NCBI GenBank assembly: GCA_964567125.1
Contig: CAZMLC010000028.1
Coordinates: 1 to 29,707 of the forward strand
Length of the DNA stretch: 29,707 nucleotides
Reading direction: 5' to 3'
Origin: CAZMLC01 sp964567125
GTDB taxonomy: Bacteria; Verrucomicrobiota; Kiritimatiellia; RFP12; UBA1067
In this document: positions 7,922-14,481 of the stretch, piece by piece
Numbering within the stretch: the first letter of the stretch is position 1
Layout: every line of letters starts with the position of its first letter
Translations under genes and position numbers: made by a program
The notes under the pieces: generated by a model
Told to the model about the DNA's origin: nothing
Database searches by the model: none
What the model saw: only the letters and a program-made list of their open reading frames with translations

Positions 7922-7937
7922 GGTCCATTCAAATCTC

Positions 7938-7973
7938 AGCGCCTGTGCACCTCTGTGCGCAGGCGCTTTTTTT
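7938..7973 (+). terminator. Rho-independent terminator of the efp operon
   Basis: A 13-base-pair stem (AGCGCCTGTGCAC with GTGCGCAGGCGCT, one G-U pair), loop CTCT, followed by a run of seven T at 7967-7973. It starts 17 bases after the stop of the Pro/Ala-rich gene. Confidence 0.93.
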
Positions 7974-8040
7974 ATGGCATCCACCCTGATGAAAACAAAG
8001 TTTTGCAACTCATTAATTTTTAAATGATTACATCTATATT

Positions 8041-8219
8041 TTCCGAGGTTAACGGGTTGGCATGAAGCTTGCGAATAGAGTAACCAGTTTAACGAGTAAG
8101 ACTTGTTAAATTTCGCTGTTAAGTCACCAAAGAGCGGCTTTACAGACAATAAACGTCAGGGTCGGACATACAGGGTGTATACAAAGGTACGCAGATGAGT
8201 ACTACGTGATGCATCCACG
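8041..8219 (+). ncRNA. Candidate small RNA or structured leader in the long gap
   Basis: The 471-base gap 7922-8392 has no convincing gene. After an AT-rich stretch ending in TATATT (8035-8040) there are several hairpins: GGTTA/TAACC (8048-8085), a 10-pair stem TTTAACGAGT-AAG-ACTTGTTAAA (8088-8110, one G-U) and ATACA-GGG-TGTAT (8168-8180). They are followed by a separate terminator-like hairpin. A 15-codon ORF (8062-8109) has no good Shine-Dalgarno and could be chance. I cannot match the sequence to a known RNA family. An independent sRNA of about 225 bases is the best reading; it is not proven. Confidence 0.3.
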
Positions 8220-8274
8220 AGAAACGACATCCATGCACATTGGGGAATATGTGTGGATGTCGTTTCTTTATTTT
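8220..8274 (+). terminator. Second strong hairpin terminator in the gap
   Basis: AGAAACGACATCCA pairs perfectly with TGGATGTCGTTTCT; with a two-base bulge the stem continues through CACAT/ATGTG. The loop is TGGGGAAT-like and TTATTTT follows at 8268-8274. Since the operon terminator is 250 bases upstream, this one needs its own transcript. Confidence 0.65.
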
Positions 8275-8286
8275 ACAGAATCGAAC

Positions 8287-8315
8287 GTGACACGTTACCG
8301 CTTCTCCAGTAAACT
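8287..8315 (+). promoter_or_regulatory. Promoter for the tandem beta-helix gene
   Basis: GTGACA (8287-8292), exactly 17 bases, TAAACT (8310-8315). The start would be near 8322, leaving a leader of about 70 bases before ATG 8393, which has GAAGGGG seven bases ahead. Confidence 0.45.
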
Positions 8316-8392
8316 AAAGGATACTGAACCGTGCGGAGCCTTTTTCATCATTTCAGTGGTCTCAACGGTTTGAATCATACACGAAGGGGACT

Positions 8393-11300
8393 ATGCGTTT
8401 GAAAACATCGTTATACCGTCTGTTACTCACAATTGGCAGCGTGGGATTCTTGTGTACCGGCGCGGACGCTGTACAACGCATCCAAACGTACTGCGCAACC
8501 GCCGATATCGTCCTGGCCGAAGAGGTGCTGAGCCCTGATGCTGTTCACGCCGACTTCGCGCCGATCATTCAAAAAGCTATTGACCGCATTGCAGAAAAGG
8601 GCGGCGGTGTGCTGTTTTTAACAGCAGGGGAATATCCGATTCTGAGTCGTCTGCGCATCAAAAGCGGCGTGACGCTGCGCGGGGATGGTTCGGCCGCGGA
8701 AACATCCCATTCTGTCTTATGCATTGATGTAGACCGCGGCAACGAAGATGCACCTGAAACGATCTGTCTGGAACGGGGCAGCGGGTTGAAAGGATTAACG
8801 TTTTGGTACCCTGAGCAAAAGGCGCCTTTGTTCACGCCCTATCCCTGGACCGTGCACAGTGCGGAAATGCCCGCGAATGACAACCAGACGATCAGCGACT
8901 GCACATTTGTCAACGCGTGGAAAGCCATTCAGATCGGACCGGAGGGAAATGAGCTGCACACCTTCAGGAACGTACGTATTTGCGCATTGAAAACCGGTAT
9001 TTCACTAGATAGTACGACCGATATCGGACGCATGAGCGAGGTGACGATTTCACCGTCAATCTGGTTGACGTCCCGTTTTAAAAATCGTCCCTCTGCGCAG
9101 TTCTTGCAGCGTTACCTGCGGACGCAGGACACCTGCGCGGTTGATATCGGACGCAGCGACTGGGAGTATATCTGGCGTCTCCATGTGGACGGCTACAGGG
9201 TCGGCCTTCAATTCAGGAAGGGTAAGCGCGGACTCACCAATGCCGTAATGGCCGAATCGGATATCACGGATTGCGCAATTGCCCTTTTGACCGATGAACT
9301 CAATGGTGTCGGACTCGCTGTTTACACGTCGCGTTTCGCAGGCGATGTGGCCTTAAAAAGTACGGAAGCCTTTTCAAGTTGCTCGCAGTTCCATACCTGT
9401 TCGTTTTCCGGTGCATTTGTTTTGCAGAACCGTAACCGCGGCGCAAACTCCTTTCAGACCTGCACGTTCGATCGCGATCTTCTGATTCAATCCGGACAAT
9501 TTTTCGCGCGGCATTCAACCTTTAAGAAGCTGGCGATTGCCAGCACCGTCGGACGGCTCCGGTTGATCGGCAATACGATCTCACAGCTTGTCCTGCCCGA
9601 TTACCAAACCGTGGCGAACGATTGGCTCGTTCACGCGGAATCTGCGCGCACCGATACACATTGCGTCAAGCCCGATCCGATGATTTTTCCACGACCGGCA
9701 GGCGATTCAGTCTATGCGGTCACGGATTTCGGTGCATGCACAAATAATCCGGATAATGCCGCCGCCTTTCAGCGGGCGCTCGATGCCGCGAAAAAGACGG
9801 GGGGAACCGTCTACGTTCCAGCCGGACTTTACGCGTTCCGGCAGAATCTCGTTGTGCCGCGCGGTGTTGAACTACGCGGCTCCAGCGATGTGCCTTACCA
9901 TACAATTTCTGGTGGCGCGATACTCATGCCGTATCACAACCGCAACGTGGAGCAGGGGAATGCTTTCATTCAATTGAGCAGGGGCTCCGGTGTGCGCGGT
10001 GTGACGGTCTGGTATCCTGAGCAGGTTACGACGAATGCGGTTCCATACCCGTGGTCGATCCAGGCGCAAGGACCTGACTGCTGGGTGGTGGATGTCGTCA
10101 TTGGCAATGCCTGGCAGGGCGTCGACTTCGCAACCTATCCCAGCGCAGGACATCGCATCAACTATTTGGCGGGAGGATTTATCCGCCGCGGACTTTTTGT
10201 TGGAAATGCCAAAGGAAGGGGATGGGTTGAAGATGTCCAATTCAATCCGCACTACCTTTCGCGTCTTGATGCGCGCATCCAACGGGTTTCCGTGCCACCG
10301 TGTACCGGCGAACGCGTGATTGAACTGCAGCGCCGCCAACTTGAAGGTCTGGTCTTTTCAAATTGCAGCGATGAGCAGATCCGTGGAACCTTCGTGTATG
10401 CCGCCAATCATGGCATCCGTTTTGAAGGTGACTGCCATGCGTCTGTGCTGATGCATGGCACCGATACGGCCACGTGCGGCGCAGTACTGGACCTGTCGGC
10501 GCGCGGTCGCGTCTATTGCGCCTTGGCGCAGCTGGTGCCGCTTTCACCGATTGTACAGGCCGCGATTGTTTCGCTGCCGAGGCATCAGGGCTTTGCCTCA
10601 TTTTATGCCAGCCAGTTTTGGGCTGGACCGTGTACCGCGTTGCTACAAGGCCCTGGGACTCTGCGTATGGAGCAGTTCAATACGCTCAGTGGCCCTCTCC
10701 GCGTGAATGGTGGGCACTGCGACTGCGCACTGGGCTACTTCAATCGTCCGGAACCCGCTCATGTTGCGTTTTCAGAATCAGCGGGCGGATCAGTGATTGC
10801 CGCTGTTTATCGTGATGGCGCACTCGCGTTTTCCGCACCTGCATCGAATCGTGTAACCGTTGTAGGCGGATCCGCCGCAATTCGCCGCCAGGATAGCGAT
10901 CGATCAGTTTCCGCGCTCGATACATTCCGAATGGACAAACGTACCTTCGTGGCCTCGCGCATTGCGACACCGGGCGGTGGTGTGCGTAACGTTTCCCATA
11001 CGGACTGCGACTGGGTTTGCAAGGAGGGGAACGCGCAATGGCGTGATCAGATCGTGCTGAAAGGCCATTCCGATAATCCAGCCTATTCGTTTCTTTACTG
11101 TGTTGTTGCGGATACCGCGGTGACCATCCGTTCCGACTCTGTTTTGCGCTATTGGATCAAGCCGGAAAACGCGAACAGCCGCGCAACCGGGGTCGATCTT
11201 TTATTTGACGATAACAGCGTGTTGCGCGAGAGCGGCCTGCACGATTTGCAAGGGCATGCTGTCACACCGGGCGCACGGCGCGGCGAGGTCGGGCAGTGGA

Positions 11301-11704
11301 CGCTGATCGAAGTCCCCTTGGCCGGCTTAGAGGGGAAGACCGTAAAGCGCATCATGGTGGCTTACGATACGCGTCAAGGCGGGGGCGATGTGCTGAGTGC
11401 ATTCAGTGGTATTTCGATTCAGACCGATTATCCTGATTATGTCTGGAGTCTTTTGCCGATCCCGCCAGGGGGCCGTATCTCGCAGGACAGCGAGGTGATT
11501 CTGCCTGTTCCGGCTGGCGAGAAAGTCTGGTATACCTTGGACGGTTCGAGCCCGACGGTGTATACGGATCCGTTGCGCCTGCCGAGAAAAGGGTTTGTTC
11601 AGCTGAACTATGCGCCCATGACAAAAGACGGATCGCGTGGGCGCTATGTCTTTACCACGCTGTTCGACGTCCAGGACGCGTGCACGAAAAAGCCCCTGCA
11701 GTGA
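8393..11704 (+). CDS. Exported tandem right-handed beta-helix protein (Pectate_lyase_3/GH55-like) with C-terminal beta-sandwich domains
   Basis: 1103 residues with a signal peptide (1-26, ending GADA). Two homologous beta-helix halves start at about 50 and 440. Each has a Pectate_lyase_3-type opening (GGGVLFLTAGEYPI and GGTVYVPAGLYAF), then GVTLRGDG or GVELRGSS, then LTFWYPEQ (about 138) or VTVWYPEQ (about 540). Such paired helices are the layout of GH55 beta-1,3-glucanases and phage-type pectate-lyase-fold proteins. A carbohydrate-binding-like sandwich lies at about 850-1015 and a chitobiase C-terminal-like domain at about 1018-1085 (VWYTLDGSSPTVYTDPL). The likely role is polysaccharide binding or cleavage outside the cytoplasm; I cannot identify catalytic residues or the substrate. 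Single-gene unit facing the M42 gene. Confidence 0.9.
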   Translation: MRLKTSLYRLLLTIGSVGFLCTGADAVQRIQTYCATADIVLAEEVLSPDAVHADFAPIIQKAIDRIAEKGGGVLFLTAGEYPILSRLRIKSGVTLRGDGSAAETSHSVLCIDVDRGNEDAPETICLERGSGLKGLTFWYPEQKAPLFTPYPWTVHSAEMPANDNQTISDCTFVNAWKAIQIGPEGNELHTFRNVRICALKTGISLDSTTDIGRMSEVTISPSIWLTSRFKNRPSAQFLQRYLRTQDTCAVDIGRSDWEYIWRLHVDGYRVGLQFRKGKRGLTNAVMAESDITDCAIALLTDELNGVGLAVYTSRFAGDVALKSTEAFSSCSQFHTCSFSGAFVLQNRNRGANSFQTCTFDRDLLIQSGQFFARHSTFKKLAIASTVGRLRLIGNTISQLVLPDYQTVANDWLVHAESARTDTHCVKPDPMIFPRPAGDSVYAVTDFGACTNNPDNAAAFQRALDAAKKTGGTVYVPAGLYAFRQNLVVPRGVELRGSSDVPYHTISGGAILMPYHNRNVEQGNAFIQLSRGSGVRGVTVWYPEQVTTNAVPYPWSIQAQGPDCWVVDVVIGNAWQGVDFATYPSAGHRINYLAGGFIRRGLFVGNAKGRGWVEDVQFNPHYLSRLDARIQRVSVPPCTGERVIELQRRQLEGLVFSNCSDEQIRGTFVYAANHGIRFEGDCHASVLMHGTDTATCGAVLDLSARGRVYCALAQLVPLSPIVQAAIVSLPRHQGFASFYASQFWAGPCTALLQGPGTLRMEQFNTLSGPLRVNGGHCDCALGYFNRPEPAHVAFSESAGGSVIAAVYRDGALAFSAPASNRVTVVGGSAAIRRQDSDRSVSALDTFRMDKRTFVASRIATPGGGVRNVSHTDCDWVCKEGNAQWRDQIVLKGHSDNPAYSFLYCVVADTAVTIRSDSVLRYWIKPENANSRATGVDLLFDDNSVLRESGLHDLQGHAVTPGARRGEVGQWTLIEVPLAGLEGKTVKRIMVAYDTRQGGGDVLSAFSGISIQTDYPDYVWSLLPIPPGGRISQDSEVILPVPAGEKVWYTLDGSSPTVYTDPLRLPRKGFVQLNYAPMTKDGSRGRYVFTTLFDVQDACTKKPLQ

Positions 11705-11720
11705 TTCTACAGAGGCTTTC
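11687..11720. terminator. Shared terminator hairpin between convergent genes
   Basis: AAAGCCCCTG (11689-11698) pairs with CAGAGGCTTT (11710-11719) with one mismatch. It overlaps the stop codon of the plus-strand gene. On the minus strand it is followed by a run of five T, so it serves the M42 gene best; on the plus strand the T-run is only three bases. Confidence 0.55.
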
Positions 11721-11742
11721 GTGAATGCTCTCGCTGCCGACC

Positions 11743-12819
11743 TTACGGTTGTTCGGGCAGGAGATCAACATCGGCGGGAATCGCTTTGATCGACGCCACC
11801 ATCAGCGCGATAGTCTCTTCAACATCGCCTAAGCTGAGGGTTTCAATTGGGCTGTGCATGTAGCGCAGCGGAATGCTCAACTGCGCCACAGCGGCGCCTG
11901 AACGCGTCATACGCATCGCCCAGGCGCATGTCCCGGTACCGCGACCGCGCACTTGAATCTGCGTTTCAATTTTGGCTTTTTTGGCCGCTTTCGCAATAAT
12001 TGCGTTGAGTTTCTGGTGGTAGGTCGGCCCAACGCCGAGAACAGGTCCAGCACCGAGTCGGACATCGCCAACGGAACGTTTATCCTCTTTTTGAGCATCC
12101 GATGCAAAGGTCACATCCACGCAGAGGCCAATGTGCGGGTTGATGTCATAGGCCGTGGTATAACCGCCGACGAGGCCGATCTCCTCTTGGACGCTGGCCA
12201 CCATGTGCAGGGCCACATTGATCTTTTCCTTGGCGAGCCGACGCATCACTTCGGTTACAATAAACGCGCCGATCCGATTGTCAAAGCCGCGGCAGGCCAC
12301 CCGATCATTGCCCAGCGGCCGCCATCCGGAATCGACCACAGCCGGACTTCCCAGATCCACGAGAGTCAAAGCATCTTTCTTGTTCTTTGCGCCAATATCG
12401 ACAAAGATTTGCGTCAACTCCTTCGGCGCGCAGTTCTCGCGTTCGCTCGCTGACATCAAATGGATGGGACGGCCACCGAACACGCCATTTACAGGACCGT
12501 TTTTCCCCTGAATAATGATGCGCTCGCTCAACACCGTAGGCACGGTAACGCCGCCCAAGGGAGCCATATAGAGAAAGCCGTCGTCATCAATGTGCTGAAC
12601 AATGAATCCGATTTCATCGCAATGTCCTTCAATCATGACGCGCACTGGCGCGGTTGCATTCAGGCAGGCGCAGAGATTGCCGTGGACATCGATCCGCGGC
12701 GAGGATATCCCTGCTTTTTTAAGGTAGCGTGCGAGCAATTTCATGCCGTCGTACTCGAATCCGGTCGGAGTCGGGATCGCGACGAGTTCTTTCAAAAGTG
12801 TAGTGGCTTGTGCATCCAT
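11743..12819 (-). CDS. M42-family metallo-aminopeptidase
   Basis: 358 residues, the usual size of M42 glutamyl/deblocking aminopeptidases (older annotations call them endoglucanase M). They are cytosolic dodecameric peptidases that trim peptides. The metal and catalytic residues are all visible: His66 and Asp68 in GHCDEIGF, Asp180 in GFDNRIGA, Glu212-Glu213 in VQEEIGLVGG, Asp235 in CVDVTF and His322 in RYMHSPIE. An apical beta-barrel domain occupies about 75-165. The gene is last in the exonuclease/regulator unit, 12 bases after the response regulator. Specificity within M42 cannot be told. Confidence 0.93.
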   Translation of the reverse strand: MDAQATTLLKELVAIPTPTGFEYDGMKLLARYLKKAGISSPRIDVHGNLCACLNATAPVRVMIEGHCDEIGFIVQHIDDDGFLYMAPLGGVTVPTVLSERIIIQGKNGPVNGVFGGRPIHLMSASERENCAPKELTQIFVDIGAKNKKDALTLVDLGSPAVVDSGWRPLGNDRVACRGFDNRIGAFIVTEVMRRLAKEKINVALHMVASVQEEIGLVGGYTTAYDINPHIGLCVDVTFASDAQKEDKRSVGDVRLGAGPVLGVGPTYHQKLNAIIAKAAKKAKIETQIQVRGRGTGTCAWAMRMTRSGAAVAQLSIPLRYMHSPIETLSLGDVEETIALMVASIKAIPADVDLLPEQP

Positions 12820-12831
12820 AATTTACCTCGT

Positions 12832-13491
12832 TTATCGGTCGTTTTTCTGATATCCCAGCCAGCGAGCAACTGCCGCATTTTTCGAACGTACATGGAGTTT
12901 TTTATAAATCCTCAACACATACGTATGGACCGTTGCGAAGGCGACGTTGAGCTTGTCAGCAATCTCTTTGTAGGAGAATCCTTGCGCCAAAAGATCAAGA
13001 ATCTCACGTTCGCGTGGCGCAAGTTCACCGTCAGCCTCAGACTCGATCTGCGGCGCAGGCTGTTGCCGTTCACGGAAAGCATCGACCACTTTGCGGGCCA
13101 ATGCGCTCGTCATGGGTGCGCCACCGCGATGGATGTCTTTGATCGCTGCGAGCAGGTCGCGCGCGCGCGCCGGCTTCACTAAATAACCATGTGCGCCAAC
13201 GGCCAACGCGCGGAAAAGATTCTCCGTATCCTGGTAGACGGTTAACATCACAATCTGCAAATCGGGTAGAATCGCCGAGAGTTTTTCCACGCACTCAATA
13301 CCGTCCATTCCTGGCAGGTTGATATCCATGATCGCCACGCGCGGTGCGAGCAGGGGAGCTTTCTCCAACGCGGCTTCACCGGAATTGAAAGCCCCGACAC
13401 AGATGCATTCAGGGTCAGAGTCCACAATCTCACGCAATCCGGCGCGTAAGCGATTATCATCCTCGACGACTATGACATGGATTTTAGACAT
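12832..13491 (-). CDS. NarL/FixJ-type response regulator
   Basis: 219 residues from ATG 13491; an in-frame TTG two codons earlier lies closer to AAGGG and is less likely. The receiver domain (3-120) has the acidic pair Glu10/Asp11, phospho-acceptor Asp56 in IMDINLPGMDG, the conserved Thr in MLTVY and Lys in YLVKPA. The C-terminal LuxR-type helix-turn-helix (about 155-213) reads LAPREREILDLLAQGFSYKE then VHTYVLRIYKKLHVRSKNAA. It is a DNA-binding transcription regulator activated by phosphorylation. No sensor kinase is adjacent, so it is an orphan here. The gene starts 10 bases after the exonuclease stop. Confidence 0.94.
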   Translation of the reverse strand: MSKIHVIVVEDDNRLRAGLREIVDSDPECICVGAFNSGEAALEKAPLLAPRVAIMDINLPGMDGIECVEKLSAILPDLQIVMLTVYQDTENLFRALAVGAHGYLVKPARARDLLAAIKDIHRGGAPMTSALARKVVDAFRERQQPAPQIESEADGELAPREREILDLLAQGFSYKEIADKLNVAFATVHTYVLRIYKKLHVRSKNAAVARWLGYQKNDR

Positions 13492-13501
13492 GACCAAGCC
13501 C

Positions 13502-14308
13502 TTAACGGACAGGCTGCGTTTTCGCGCGCGGCGGATTCGGATAGATTCCTTTCAGGGCATTCTCACATATCTGGCGCGTGTCCTGCGGAAAATCATTTTT
13601 AATAATCCACTTCAGAAAACCAGGGTCCTTCTCGACGAGCTCCGCAATCTTGGTACCCTTCTTCTTGCCAAAATTGACGATCAGTTCGTTGTCAACCCAG
13701 CGCAAACGACCAGAACGGTCTGCATTGAAGGGATCGATTGGGTTAAACGTCTTATCAATGCTGGCGATATCCTTCGGCAGATCAGCATAGCGCTTAAATT
13801 GGCCCAAAATGACATTTAACGTCGCGCGAACATCGGCTTCTGCACCGTGTGCATCGGTATGCTCCTCACCGCAGTAGAAGCGCAGCGCAGCGGAAAGATC
13901 CCGCGGTTCTTTGGCATGGAAGATCCGTTGCGCATCAAGCAGGCGACGGCGATCGGCATCAAACACGATTTCCGCCCGTGCAAATTCTTCGGCCAGCATC
14001 GGGATATCAAAGCGGCCCGCATTGAAGCCCGCAAGATCCGCTTCACCAAAGAATGTGAGGATCTCGAGCGCTTTCTGCTTAAATGTCGGACAATCCTTGA
14101 CGATGTCGTCCGTGATGCCATGGATGGCAATCGATTCCTCGGGAATCGGCATCTCAGGATTGAGCAACCAATAGCCCTCGGTTTCTTCGCCCGTAGGATC
14201 GATGCGGATAGCGGCTAACTCGATGATGCGATCCGCGCGTGGACTGATGCCAGTAGCTTCAATATCAAAAACAATCAGAGACCGGTCAAGTGCAATAGGG
14301 AAATTCAT
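13502..14308 (-). CDS. DnaQ-like 3'-5' exonuclease (DEDDh) with ExoX-type C-terminal domain
   Basis: 268 residues. All DEDDh residues are present: Asp15 and Glu17 in FDIEATG, Asp101 in GRFDIPML, and His154/Asp159 in AHGAEADV. It would remove nucleotides from DNA 3' ends. Residues about 205-250 (INFGKKKG-like VNFGKKKGTKIAEL, FLKWIIKNDFPQDT) match the small domain found at the C-terminus of exonuclease X and DUF3820-like proteins. The length and lack of a polymerase link argue for a stand-alone repair or processing nuclease rather than the Pol III epsilon subunit. First gene of a three-gene unit. The ATG has only a weak Shine-Dalgarno. Confidence 0.92.
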   Translation of the reverse strand: MNFPIALDRSLIVFDIEATGISPRADRIIELAAIRIDPTGEETEGYWLLNPEMPIPEESIAIHGITDDIVKDCPTFKQKALEILTFFGEADLAGFNAGRFDIPMLAEEFARAEIVFDADRRRLLDAQRIFHAKEPRDLSAALRFYCGEEHTDAHGAEADVRATLNVILGQFKRYADLPKDIASIDKTFNPIDPFNADRSGRLRWVDNELIVNFGKKKGTKIAELVEKDPGFLKWIIKNDFPQDTRQICENALKGIYPNPPRAKTQPVR

Positions 14309-14336
14309 AGCATAAACTCGTAGTTAATGGTGGTTT

Positions 14337-14365
14337 AGTTTACTTAAGCATCCAGTCCAAGTCAA
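14337..14365 (-). promoter_or_regulatory. Promoter for the exonuclease-regulator-M42 unit
   Basis: On the minus strand TTGACT (14365-14360), 17 bases, TAAACT (14342-14337). The start would be near 14330, about 22 bases before the ATG. The -10 box is identical to that of the promoter at 8310. Confidence 0.5.
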
Positions 14366-14399
14366 TGCGAAACGACCATCCTAAAACCTAGTAACGTCG

Positions 14400-14415
14400 C
14401 ATAATATGTATTATG
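14400..14415. repeat. Short palindrome CATAATA-TG-TATTATG
   Basis: A perfect 7-base inverted repeat with a 2-base centre in the gap between the exonuclease promoter and the end of the QueG-like gene, about 35 bases upstream of the -35 box. It may be an operator for the exonuclease unit; no regulator can be assigned. Confidence 0.35.
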
Positions 14416-14457
14416 TCAAGTTGGAAGCGTGGATTCTGTAAACATCCCTTTATACGC

Positions 14458-14481
14458 ACAATCCCCGATTACAGGGATTGT
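14458..14481 (-). terminator. Hairpin at the 3' end of the QueG-like gene
   Basis: ACAATCCC (14458-14465) and GGGATTGT (14474-14481) form a perfect 8-pair stem with an 8-base loop that holds the stop codon. No T-run follows, so it may be a weak terminator or an mRNA 3'-end stabiliser. Confidence 0.35.

Noticed and set aside
8062..8109. 15-codon ORF as a leader peptide
   Set aside because: Poor ribosome site, and no run of regulatory codons; kept only as a remark on the possible small RNA.
7877..8149. Minus-strand ORF of 90 codons in the long gap
   Set aside because: It runs through the strong efp-operon terminator and overlaps the Pro/Ala-rich gene; no ribosome site, no motif.
12460..13182. 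Plus-strand ORF of 240 codons across the M42 and response regulator genes
   Set aside because: It spans two well-recognised genes on the other strand, and its own translation has no domain.
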